Positions 10,353 to 19,842 of a stretch of DNA of 53,835 bases are shown here, one piece after another. Position 1 is the first letter of the stretch. Every line of letters begins with the position of its first letter. The notes under the pieces are model-generated. The model had not been told where the DNA came from. It saw nothing but the letters and a program-made list of their open reading frames with translations, and ran no database searches. The stretch is taken from positions 1-53,835 of the forward strand of contig JAKSYS010000424.1 of the NCBI GenBank assembly GCA_022925895.1. Reading direction: 5' to 3'. Source of the stretch: Fragilaria crotonensis. Lineage: Eukaryota > Bacillariophyta > Fragilariophyceae > Fragilariales > Fragilariaceae. Both the position numbers and the translations under genes were made by a program.

Positions 10353-11807
10353 ACGAACCAGAGTTGTTGGTATATGATTGGCTTCGTCGACGACATGAAT
10401 GGGCAGGCCAATGATTTCTTCACCACCGAGCACCGAGATTCGCTACAGACGATCCATCAACGCACACAGGAAAACGCCACAATTTGGGCTCAACTTTTAG
10501 GAGTGTCCGGAGGCCTACTGGAATTGCAAAAGTGTTCGTATCATGTGATGTCATGGAAGTTCACTGTTCATGGAGCACCTATCCTTGCATCGTGTTCACA
10601 AGAATATCGACACATCGAGGTTACTAATCCAGTTGACGGGCAAAAACCAAGTTCTCACGTATCTTCCTCCTCACACAGCGCATAAAACATTGGGACACTA
10701 TAAAGAACCAGCTGGGACACAGACTGAGCAATATCGGCAACTTTACAGAAAGAGCGATTCCATCACAAATTTTCTATGGTCAGCCTCCTTATCTCGCGTA
10801 GAAACGTTGATGTTCTACAATGCATGTTATTTGCCATCTATTTGTTACCCGCTAACTTGTTCCCACTTTACTCGCCAGCAACTGGAAAAATTCAAAGAAG
10901 AGCTATGTCCATCATCACGGCCAGGAGCGGTTACAATCGGAATACTAAGAAGGAAATCTTATATGGACCCATCGAATTTGGAGGCGCCAGGTTTCATCAT
11001 CTGTATGACAGACAAGGTATACAACAAGTAGCATACTTCCTACGACACTGGAGGGCGCAGACAGAAGTCGGAAAAATGTTAAAATGCGCCATTGCATGGG
11101 CGCAGCTGAACGTCGGAGTGTCGTACCCGATCTTGGCTCACACATCGACTACACTTCCCCACTTCGAATCTAAATGGATTAAGTCCCTACGACTGTATTT
11201 GGCCTGCATTCAAGCAAGTATAGAGCTAGACGAACCAAGTATACCTCAGACTCAGCGTCGGAGAGACTCATATATCATGGATCATGTCTTGGAATCCAGG
11301 AAATTTAGCCCGACGGAAATACGACACATCAATTATTGCCGCTTGTACTTACAAGCCATTACTGTTTCGGATATGGCAACGACAGAGGGAACCCATCTGG
11401 ATAACAGCAAACTTCACGGGGGTGTGTCATTATTAAGCTGTCGAACGACATGGCTTGAAGTGCACCAGGAGAAACCATCAGACAAAGCATGGAGAACATG
11501 GCGAAGAGCGAATCTCTTATGGAGTTATTCAGACGGACGCCTCAAAGTCCCACTACAAGAGTGGCTTCATCCGACACCGCTTCTTAGAAATCGGTACGCA
11601 GCATACTCTTACCGGTCCCGAGTATGGATTCGAGTCGCAGCGACGGATCAGTACTTGGAATATCGAGTGAGCACATTGATAAAGAGCGACTCCCAACCAC
11701 TGAGGGAAATGTCCTTCGCACAATTACCACGCAAAGCGACCCCCGGCGGAGCTGAAGTACACCACCTCCGGAGTTTGGAAGGTATCGGAAAAAGTCGCGC
11801 TATATAA
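10353..11807 (+). pseudogene. LINE-A reverse transcriptase motif C, thumb and connection region
   Basis: Continues the RT split at 8416. GFVDDMNGQAND at about 10377 carries the catalytic DD pair (FVDD rather than the common YADD/FADD). KCSYHVMSW and HKTLGHYKEPAGTQ follow and are shared with LINE-D. Frames change near 10640-10690 (10374-10685 into 10570-11031) and again near 10850-10900 (into 10776-11807), with RSGYNRNTKKEILYGPIEFGGA matching LINE-D. A further shift near 11760 joins this segment to the RNase H frame at 11851, because the sequence just upstream of 11851 is open and reads sensibly. Confidence 0.85.
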
Positions 11808-11850
11808 AGCTCCAACGCCAACGCCTCCGTCAACCGTAGCGACGTTCGAC

Positions 11851-13515
11851 ATGTATGTTGATACACTAGAGCCATGGGAAAAAGACTTGCTACAACATCA
11901 TACTTTATTTGCGGACGCCTTCACTATATGCTGGACAGCGCAAGTCAATCTACGAGTGGTAAGCGATGGATCGGCACATCCACCGTCAAAGGCATCGTTT
12001 GGCTGGATGATGAGTAATCGAGAAGGTGAGCGAACAGCACAGGGGATGGGACCGGTTCGGGGACGATCCTTGCATTCCTATCGAGCAGAAGCAACAGGAA
12101 TGCTATCCGCACTTCGTTTTCTCATCAGGCTACGAGAGTTCTGTCAAATGCATGAACGATGGTCAGGTATCATCGCAACCGATAGCCAAAGCTTGCTCGA
12201 TACGTTGGCGGGCGATACTGCACTTGACGACAACAGAAATATACCAGTTGATTTAGACTTCAATCGCGTGGTCTTAGATGTCTTATCACCGGAATGGGAT
12301 ATCCTGATCGAGATCCAACGATCCCTGCAAAAACTTCCAGGCATGAGATTGGAGTATGTTGAAGGACATCAAGATCGTGACATGTCTTACGAGAGTTTAT
12401 CCTTATTGGCACAGCTAAACGTCGATGCCGATAGACTCGCAAGCGAGTACAATGACACCTTTTCCATGCGCTTCCCATTCGCAATTATGTCTCCAAATGT
12501 CAAAGCGCAACTAGCCTTTCGGGATGGTACGGTTACATCGAAATACGACGAGGCCATCGAGATGGAGGCGACGGGACCCCCGTTGAAAGAGTACCTTCAA
12601 TCACGAAATAAGTGGTCCATTTCAACATTCGATACCATTGATTGGAAAGTCCACGGAGCCATCTTAAAGCGCATGAAAAAGCGGCGCAGCCATTTCATCA
12701 AGTTTGTTCACGATATACTTCCAACAACCGGTCGGCTGAATCGTTTCGATGGAGGTCGACGAACGTGTCCCCTGTGTGATTGTACAGAGGAAGATAGAGA
12801 TCATATCATGCGTTGCAGACACCCCTCGCGAAGAACATGGCGTCAAGGATGCATCAAAAAAGCGAAGGAGTATTGTCACAAGACGAAGACATATCCGCAC
12901 CTAACACGGCTGTTCATCGAAGGTCTAGAACGTTGGTTTGATGGGGACGACAATCCGGAGATTTCCCTCGACAGCTATCCATCTGATCTGCATGCCCTCA
13001 TACGACAACAAAACAATGTTGGATGGAAGCATATAATGCTCGGCCGCTTCGTGAATGAGTGGAGACGAATTCAGGGCCGTTATTCAGACACGAATATACA
13101 ACCCACGAGATTCGATGACAGTGCCGTCCAGTATAAACGGACACCGGAGCTCTGGTTGAAAGGTCTTATATCGGTAATGTGGGACCAGTGGTACGTACTC
13201 TGGGAGGATAGGAATCAGGATCTTCATGGTCGAGATGCACAGACAAGAAAATCTAAGCTACGACAGGATGTCCAACGACAGCTAGGTGAAATTTACTCGC
13301 AGCAACAGTTCATGGATCCGAAAGTTAGATCTCTGCTGTTACGGGACCCGGACGCCCATACTAAGCAGTCGCTACATGTCACCGTGAATTGGTTGAGAAC
13401 TAACGCACCAATTTTTAAGGAAAACATCAAGAAAGTTCGGCGTATGGCATTGCAAGGGGTTCGTTCAATTCGCACATATTTTCGCCCCGTGAGCAACTCG
13501 GACACGACACCGTAA
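11851..13515 (+). CDS. LINE-A RNase H and zinc-knuckle C-terminal segment
   Basis: A 554-codon uninterrupted frame. RNase H: VVSDGSAHPP..ASFGW (first Asp), SYRAEATGML (Glu), IIATDSQSLLDTL (Asp), YVEGHQD..LNVDADRLA (His and last Asp), so all catalytic residues are present. A zinc knuckle CPLCDCTEEDRDHIMRC (C-X2-C-X8-H-X3-C) and a Trp-rich region (WKHIMLGRFVNEW) follow. The conserved end RMALQGVRSIRTYF matches LINE-D and LINE-E. The true protein continues upstream in another frame (shift near 11760), so the ATG at 11851 is internal. RNase H removes the RNA template after first-strand synthesis. Confidence 0.85.
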   Translation: MYVDTLEPWEKDLLQHHTLFADAFTICWTAQVNLRVVSDGSAHPPSKASFGWMMSNREGERTAQGMGPVRGRSLHSYRAEATGMLSALRFLIRLREFCQMHERWSGIIATDSQSLLDTLAGDTALDDNRNIPVDLDFNRVVLDVLSPEWDILIEIQRSLQKLPGMRLEYVEGHQDRDMSYESLSLLAQLNVDADRLASEYNDTFSMRFPFAIMSPNVKAQLAFRDGTVTSKYDEAIEMEATGPPLKEYLQSRNKWSISTFDTIDWKVHGAILKRMKKRRSHFIKFVHDILPTTGRLNRFDGGRRTCPLCDCTEEDRDHIMRCRHPSRRTWRQGCIKKAKEYCHKTKTYPHLTRLFIEGLERWFDGDDNPEISLDSYPSDLHALIRQQNNVGWKHIMLGRFVNEWRRIQGRYSDTNIQPTRFDDSAVQYKRTPELWLKGLISVMWDQWYVLWEDRNQDLHGRDAQTRKSKLRQDVQRQLGEIYSQQQFMDPKVRSLLLRDPDAHTKQSLHVTVNWLRTNAPIFKENIKKVRRMALQGVRSIRTYFRPVSNSDTTP

Positions 13516-13660
13516 GCGGGATCCTAGTGTTGGTAATTTACGGTGGCTGCCACCCAATCCCGGGTGCTGGTCATCCGTGCGAGTCGAGTCACCACATCTA
13601 TTGGTTACAGCGGCAGCACGTTAAACTAGGTTTTCGGTTTTTTTTTGTTTGTTTTTTGTT
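13516..13660 (+). other. LINE-A 3' UTR and T-rich tail
   Basis: Ends CGGCAGCACGTTAAACTAGG, then TTTTCGG and T-rich sequence broken by a few G. LINE-D and LINE-E end with the same GCAGCACGT..TAG..TTT box followed by T10-11 and T7. Local hairpins are possible (GGTGGCTGCCACC near 13541; GTGCTG/CAGCAC). No poly(A) tail is seen. Confidence 0.75.
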
Positions 13661-14065
13661 GTCGATGCCTTGCGTTGTTCTCTTCGGAAAGGCGAGCCTC
13701 GCAAGCCTCCCAAGAGGAGGAAGAAGCGGAGGAAAAGCCGAAAAAAGGGGCGGCAGGAGGTGGCCGGTGATGCCGTGGTATCGGTTGATGGAGGTCGCAA
13801 CTTGGTGCCACAAGAACCTGTGGACGAGTCGTCGTTTGTACGGGAGGAACGTCAACAGTGTGACGACCGTACATCTGGTGCCAACATGCGGAAGGAAGCC
13901 AATGGTGGTAACGAGCGAAAACAAGTCACTTCGGTGAATGCCAAACGCTTGACCTCAATTGTGGGTGCCTGGCGTGTGGAGCGAGGGGACTTGGACGTTG
14001 GAGGGAGGTACAAGATACCAAGGAAACGGAAGTGGGATATGGGTTTGGATATACGCTCATTATAA
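13649..14065 (+). CDS. Fragment of an unrecognised basic protein, cut by the LINE-A 3' end
   Basis: A 138-codon frame; the first 5-6 codons fall in the LINE-A tail. It has a strongly basic Lys/Arg cluster (PPKRRKKRRKSRKKGRQ) followed by a Gly/Asn/Glu-rich part ending KWDMGLDIRSL. The nuclear-localisation-like cluster and converging position, only 37 bp from the stop of the Plavaka-like transposase, suggest either an accessory gene of that transposon or a host gene hit by LINE-A. I do not recognise the family. The upstream part, if any, would lie left of the window. It could also be a chance frame. Confidence 0.4.
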   Translation: MFFVVDALRCSLRKGEPRKPPKRRKKRRKSRKKGRQEVAGDAVVSVDGGRNLVPQEPVDESSFVREERQQCDDRTSGANMRKEANGGNERKQVTSVNAKRLTSIVGAWRVERGDLDVGGRYKIPRKRKWDMGLDIRSL

Positions 14066-14102
14066 TACTATTTGTTGACAACGACACCGAACTGCCTACC
14101 TT

Positions 14103-16924
14103 TTACTTCTCTTCCTGGGGGGGACGCTTCAATTGCCCCACTGACTGACCTGACTTCGCATGAGCTACCACCGAAGCATCCTGGACGGTTTCATCGGTGT
14201 CAATGGCGGCGGCGGTCTTCTTCTTCTTGCTCGCGTCCTTTGTCTTCTTCTCCGTCTCCTTCCTCTCCTTTGCTGCGAGCGCTGCGGCGACCTCTCTGGC
14301 AAAATCATCGGCACTCTTAACAGTGATCCCTTCGCTACCATCGGCCATGACGACGACTTTCTCGTAATCACCCTCGAAGGCAGTGTCGTCCGTTTCATTG
14401 GGAGAACGACAACTGTCGATCATGGAATCCCAAGCCTGTGGCCAAGATTGTTTGCGACGTATCAGGAACAAGTGGTGCCGCTCACGCCTTGGAAGTTTGA
14501 CTCCACCAAACGGGACGTCTGCAATTCCAACCACTGGCAATTGGATTGCGTTGATGTCCACCAGAAACAGGGTGGGCCTTACGTCATCGGAATGGAAGTG
14601 CGGTGTGAAATGCCCTACCAGTGTGTTCGGTGATTTGAGGTCATCCTCGTCCACCGGATCAAATGAATGGATAAGGGCGTACAATCCGGCTTCAATTCTG
14701 CCTTGCCCATTTGCCACTATCCTGATTGCTTTCCCTTTCGGAAGTTCGCGAAGATCAACAAAGGTGTGGATGAAGGCTGGAAAGGGAGTGGAGAAGCCTT
14801 TCCACTTGACCATTGCGTAATCATTCCACACTTTACCGTCATAACTGGGATGGGCACGATACCGCTCGCCATTCGCGTCGATGAACGATGTGAAGCACGA
14901 GACCTTGCCGTTGGGCATCCAGGGCATGCAGTTATCGGCCAGAAACTTTTTGGCTCGACATGGAAGGCGGGCAATCTCCGGATCATCGGATGATCGCGGG
15001 CGCTGCCACTTGAATGTTGCCGATTCGTCACCAGTAGCCCATGTTAGGTGGAAGTCACGGCCGGACTTACCGTCAGAAAATGGGATCTCCGGTGCTGGTG
15101 CTGTTGTGGTACTTAGCCCAGCAACGACATTGTTGTCGTTGTTCACGTCTGCCGAAGCGAGTGACACCACTAGATTCTCAACATAACGGTGGGCAGCTTG
15201 CTTCGTGAATGAAACCGCCCGTTTCTGTGTGTTGCGAGACGTTATTTTTGCAAGTGTAATGTGAGCGGACTCGGCGTAAGCACTGTTCACATTGTCTGGA
15301 ACACCATGATCGAGGATGTCCTCGCAAAGATGGAGGACCAAGTGTCTTTTGATGGTATTGTTTGTCATTCCACCAATGCGAGGTGCAACTGTGGCAATGA
15401 ATCGCATCAGCCACTGCACTGCAGCGTGCGAACCCTTGACCTGCCTCTTGGAAATGGTTGGTTGTTTCATCCACTGGTACCAGGTTAAGAGTGATGAAAC
15501 GACAAGAATCCAGTCGGTGACATGCTTTTCGTTGCGGAGCCTTTGCTCATCTTCAGCTTTCCGTTTCTTTCCAATGGCAAAGATGCCACGAAAATAAGTT
15601 GTGTGCATGGCAAATAACTTGACCAACAAACAACCGGCCATCTCGTGTCCCATCAGATTGGAAGCGGAAGAGAACCCCTTCGTGAAGTTTATTCGAGGGA
15701 TGTCGCGGTCACTCTGTCTGGACAATCTGATGCCAAGATTGGCACACAGCATGTCGTATTGCTTCAATGCCAACGATTTGGGACCAGCTTGGGCAGAGAA
15801 GGCTTCCAGACAGTACTTGAACCAGCCGAGGGAAATTAAGTGAAGCATTTCACCTGGACATGCACCGAAAATGCCACGCCGATTGTGCAAACCGAATTGA
15901 ATCTCATCGAAACCATTCTTAAGATAGTTCTGTGACAACATCTTGAGCTGGTCAGTCTTGCCCATCCTGACAAGTTCATTGATACCATGCGGAGAACGAT
16001 GGGGAAACTTGGATTTCGAATGACCAGTCAAGTTTGTGGGGCATTCACAGATGCGACAAAGTTGTTGGATCTTCGAAAAGCGTGCGGTATAGTGACCACA
16101 AAGACGGTCGTGACCCTCGGTGTCACCAATGATGAATGGTACGAAGGGGTGGAACACAACTGGATGGATCTTCTCATTGTAGTGTAGATTCCATCGAAAG
16201 CCATGTTTCTGCAATCGCAAAAAACCCGACTCTTCAAGGATGAATCGGATCTGCATATGAGCCTCGTTCAAAAGATAGGTTGGCCACGTTACATTTGGAT
16301 CACGCTGCAGTGGGTCTTTGACAAGCACTGTCCCTTTTGGCAAGCCTACGGGTGCATTCAATTCGGCATCTTGCTCTGATGGTGAGGGGGCGTGGGGAGG
16401 TGTGCTGTGATTGATATAGCCAAGAATGCGCATCGCAATCGGGAGGCGTCGCACTGCGTGCTTCAGAAGACCATGTGACAGTGTTATTGGCTCCATCTGG
16501 AGCCGACCTGCCATGTCAATGTGGGTCTTGTCCATAGCCATAACACATGGTAGAAGTACGTCAACACCGATATCCTTTACCAATGCCTTGTATGTCTTTC
16601 TGTAACAGCGACCACTGTTGATATCAGAAATATGTGATGATGTCCCCGAAGGTGCAACAAATGGGTCCTTGGAGTCATCAAATAAGTAATTCTCATCTTG
16701 ATTGAGTGTAGGACATGAGAGAAGCGATGCAAACACTTCGCTGGCATCAAAGAATACTACGGAAACTGTCCTCTGCGAATAAGGCAGGTACAATTGCTTC
16801 TCTTTTGGAATCAATCCATTCATGTTGTACCTTTCGTTCAAATTCTTCATCACCTTTTCACGAGTTGGTTGGCAACCCATCTGGAATACATGACCACTTG
16901 CGTTTGATTTTGCTGCCCAGTTCA
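14103..16924 (-). pseudogene. Plavaka-like (CACTA-related) DDE transposase, C-terminal part
   Basis: About 940 codons open on the minus strand. The first 41 codons of the frame (17048-16925) are LINE-D 3' UTR read in frame; the real gene begins at the 18-bp duplication encoding LNWAAK. Catalytic-type features: MAMDKTHIDMAGR (first Asp), VVFHPFVPFIIGDTEGHD and QLCRICECPT (Cys cluster), RRGIFGACPGEMLHLISLGWFK, and ESAHITLAK. The order 'DKT..HYTARF..C-x-x-C' resembles Plavaka/CACTA transposases. The C-terminus is Lys/Glu-rich. The missing N-terminal exon is at 25145-25730, 8.2 kb away. The gene is disrupted but otherwise has no stop. The family call is from motif memory. Confidence 0.65.
16907..16924 (+). 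repeat. Target-site duplication of LINE-D (left copy)
   Basis: ATTTTGCTGCCCAGTTCA, identical to 25145-25162. The bases just outside differ (G versus T), which fixes the length at 18 bp (one A may belong to the tail). Confidence 0.93.
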
Positions 16925-17054
16925 AAAAAAAAAACCAAACCTCTATTTTACGTGCTGCCGCTTCTTTCTTGCATAAAAGTTCGACCCACACGACTGAACA
17001 TACCTCGCTCGAGAAGCACGTCCAGTAGCCTTTCTCATTACTCCACAATGATCC
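16925..17054 (-). other. LINE-D 3' UTR and oligo(T) tail
   Basis: Read on the minus strand it ends GGCAGCACGTAAAATAGAGG, TTTGG, then T10-11 directly against the target duplication. The terminal box is shared with LINE-A and LINE-E, whereas the rest of the UTR is diverged. Confidence 0.8.
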
Positions 17055-19763
17055 CTACCGTTGAGGCGCGAAGTATGTCCTTATCGATCGTACGCCAGCG
17101 ATGGCCGTATTTTTAACACGCTTCATACTTTCTTTAAAAACCGGTGCGTTCACCGTCAGCCAATTCTGTGTGACCCAAGTCGGCCGCTGCAGCTGATCCT
17201 GTATATCTCGGCATAATAATTCCTGCACCCTTGGCTCGTAGTGATTTCGGTTATCATATGCCGCGCGAAGTTCCCGTTCAACCTCTTTTCTTTTTGCCAA
17301 ATTTTGAGCGGCTTGATCGCATCCATGTAGCTCTTCGTTTCGTACTTTCCACAATTGCATCCATTTTTTCCATATGTGTGATATCATCTTCGTTTGCCAC
17401 TTTTCGCCACTACGTTTATCGTTCTTCCCGTGCTGACTCCTCTCTCTTGCATAGTAATCATCTTGCACTCTACTCCATTCAGTCCCGAACCTCCCGTTGA
17501 ATAGCTGCCTCCAACCTATAGCATTCTGTTGTTGGATCACCGTACGTACGTCGGGATGAAATTCGTTTGCATTGAGGACCAAATCATCGTCTTCGGTCAG
17601 CATCCATTCTCCGATTGCCTCTCTCAATAAATGTCTTAGCGGTCGATACGTATCAACTTTTGTGTGAAAACCCTCGATCGAGGACATAAATTTCGCTCTC
17701 CAGAGCTCTCGACTTTCTGCTGTGCATCGAATTATGTGATCTCGGTCTTCTCGTGTGGACCTTTGACACCCAGGACATAGTCGTCTCCCGTTGTCCTGGC
17801 GATTGAGATTCTTAAGAGTTGGCAGGCACTCGTGGACCATTTTTGTGAGTTGAAGTCGATGTTTAATATGTTTGCGCATTGATTTACCGTGAGCACTCCA
17901 GTTGATCATCTGCATGGTGCTTTCGTCGAAATTGTTCTTCGTTTGGATGTATTGTTTCAATGGTTCACTTGTTGCTCGTCGACGGATATCGGGTCCATAT
18001 TTCGCCGTTCTCGTTCCTTCTGGATAAACTAGATAAGCTCCGGTGTGCTTAGTCATCAAAGCATATGGTCGAGCCTGACCGTATTTCTCCTGATACTCTC
18101 GTGCCATATCATCCGCGTCCACGTTGAGTTGAGCATACAAATCGAGTCGGCTATAATGGCGTTCGCGATCTTGATGGCCTTTCACGTACATTAACTTGAC
18201 CATTGGTAATTGGAGAAGTGATTCTCTAATCTCTTTCAAGAGGTCCCATTCTGGAATCATCGGATTTAGCGGTGTGATATCGGTGGGGAGAGTGGTCGGA
18301 GTAGCAGCTGCTGGACCGCTGTTTTTATCTCGACCAAAGAGCGTGTCGAGCATACTCTGACTATCTGTCGCAATCGTCCCTGTCCATGGACCGTCCATCG
18401 CTGTAAACTCTGCAAGCCTGATAAGGAACCTCAGTATCGACAACATTCCACTGCACTCAGCCCGGTACGAATCCATTACACTTCCTCGCGATGGACCCAT
18501 TCCTTTTGCCGCTCTTTCCCCGTTAGTGTTGCTCAATGTCCATCCGAATGCTCCGTCTGTGCCGAACTTTTCTGACCCATCGCTCCCTGCAGCAAAGGAT
18601 TCTTGTAGTTCGAGGCATATAGTATACGGGTCCACCAAAAGTTCTGTGTGTTCTAACAGATCGATTTCCCACGCTTCCAGAGTGTGAATATAATCCTTGA
18701 ATGTTGCAATTGGTTGCTGCTGGCGTTGTATAATGGCCGTCCGATGAACTAAACGCCAGTGCGCGTTGCCGCTCGCCTCGATTTCTACCGGAACCGCGTT
18801 GGCAGGAATGTCCTGTAACTTGATCGTTCTCCTCCCTAACTCAAAAATCTGCGATCGACCTTTACGGTATCTGTGGTATTCTCCAGCTTGCGTTCGCACG
18901 TATAACTTGTCAGAAGTTGCGTATGAGAAATGTTCCAGGCGACTTCTCGAATGGGGAAGTTTCCAGCGCCCTAAAGGCTGGAGGAGGATGCCATTTTCAT
19001 GACTCCATAATTTATTTGCTCTTAACCATAACCGCCACTCAGCTTTTTCCGGTCTTTCTTGATGTGCCGTCAACCACTTAGTCTTAATACTCATGAGAGA
19101 AGTTGTTCCTTGCAATTTGGCATTATCGAGACGGTCGCCTGCCGATGTTGCCAAATCCGCAATTGTCAGCGCGCCGAGATACAACCGGCAATAGTTCAGC
19201 TTGCGAATCTCTGCCTCCGTGAATTGCTTCGAAGCGATAACGTGATCCATTATGTATGAGTCGTGCTCTCGTTCCATTGGTGCTAGCCCTGTACTGTCGA
19301 CCTGGATTCTTGCGTCGATGTGTGACAAATATTTCCGAAGGGATAACAACCACCGAGATTCAAGATGCGTCAACTTTGTATGGACGTCTTCTAAGATAGG
19401 AGTCGATATTCCTGCGCAGTATTGGGCCCACGCCACAGCGCATCGCAGAAGTTGTCCTGCTTGTGTCCGAAGTCTCCAATGGTAGAGGAAAAGGTGTATT
19501 TGTCCTATTCCTTGTTGGTCATACAGACGACGAAAATTTGCTCCGCCTAACTCGATCGGCCCGAATAAGATTTCTCTCTTTGTATTCCGATTGTAACCGC
19601 ATTTTGCAAAGATAATTGCCATGGCTTTCCTCTGGATGTTCGTGAGTTGGGCTTCGGTAAAATGTGAGTTCGCTAACGGATATCCGATGCTTGGCAGATA
19701 GCATGCGTAGTAGTAAGTCCACGCTTCTTCTCTTGTGAGCGTGCATGTACGCATGAATTCCAC
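17055..19763 (-). CDS. LINE-D ORF2 C-terminal segment: connection, RNase H, zinc knuckle
   Basis: 902 open codons. N-terminal part: YYYACYLPSIGYPLA and CGYNRNTKREILFGPIELGGA (same region as LINE-A). RNase H: AAGSDGSEKF..GAFGW (Asp), DSYRAECSGML (Glu), TIATDSQSMLDTL (Asp), YVKGHQDRE..LNVDADDMA (His, Asp). Zinc knuckle CPGC..DRDHIIRC (C-X2-C-X9-H-X3-C). It ends TAIAGVRSIRTYFAPQR, conserved among A, D and E. RNase H residues are complete. It is one protein with the RT at 19843-21387, separated by a frameshift between about 19763 and 19980, so the Met at 19763 is internal. Confidence 0.87.
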   Translation of the reverse strand: MEFMRTCTLTREEAWTYYYACYLPSIGYPLANSHFTEAQLTNIQRKAMAIIFAKCGYNRNTKREILFGPIELGGANFRRLYDQQGIGQIHLFLYHWRLRTQAGQLLRCAVAWAQYCAGISTPILEDVHTKLTHLESRWLLSLRKYLSHIDARIQVDSTGLAPMEREHDSYIMDHVIASKQFTEAEIRKLNYCRLYLGALTIADLATSAGDRLDNAKLQGTTSLMSIKTKWLTAHQERPEKAEWRLWLRANKLWSHENGILLQPLGRWKLPHSRSRLEHFSYATSDKLYVRTQAGEYHRYRKGRSQIFELGRRTIKLQDIPANAVPVEIEASGNAHWRLVHRTAIIQRQQQPIATFKDYIHTLEAWEIDLLEHTELLVDPYTICLELQESFAAGSDGSEKFGTDGAFGWTLSNTNGERAAKGMGPSRGSVMDSYRAECSGMLSILRFLIRLAEFTAMDGPWTGTIATDSQSMLDTLFGRDKNSGPAAATPTTLPTDITPLNPMIPEWDLLKEIRESLLQLPMVKLMYVKGHQDRERHYSRLDLYAQLNVDADDMAREYQEKYGQARPYALMTKHTGAYLVYPEGTRTAKYGPDIRRRATSEPLKQYIQTKNNFDESTMQMINWSAHGKSMRKHIKHRLQLTKMVHECLPTLKNLNRQDNGRRLCPGCQRSTREDRDHIIRCTAESRELWRAKFMSSIEGFHTKVDTYRPLRHLLREAIGEWMLTEDDDLVLNANEFHPDVRTVIQQQNAIGWRQLFNGRFGTEWSRVQDDYYARERSQHGKNDKRSGEKWQTKMISHIWKKWMQLWKVRNEELHGCDQAAQNLAKRKEVERELRAAYDNRNHYEPRVQELLCRDIQDQLQRPTWVTQNWLTVNAPVFKESMKRVKNTAIAGVRSIRTYFAPQR

Positions 19764-19842
19764 TGATTCGTCGCTCTTTCTCTTCAGCTGTCTGTATTGC
19801 TCCTTTTGTGTCCCAGCTGGCTCTTTGTAATGTCCGAGTGTT

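Larger units (their letters stand above)
7184..13660 (+). mobile_element. LINE-A: non-LTR retrotransposon with RT and RNase H, interrupted by Copia and LINE-B
   Basis: The coding content follows LINE-D (16925-25144, opposite strand) domain for domain from the start of RT to the 3' end, at diverged but clearly alignable identity. The 5' part (ORF1, endonuclease) would lie left of the window, beyond Copia. LINE-B splits the RT between motif B and motif C at 8416/10334. The 3' end carries GGCAGCACGTTAAACTAGG and then a T-rich tail, the same terminus as LINE-D and LINE-E. Several frameshifts make it inactive. Confidence 0.88.

Noticed and set aside
16925-17048. N-terminus of a 981-residue transposase starting at 17048
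   Set aside because: These 41 codons are LINE-D 3' UTR and tail; the real gene is interrupted by LINE-D and starts at 25730.
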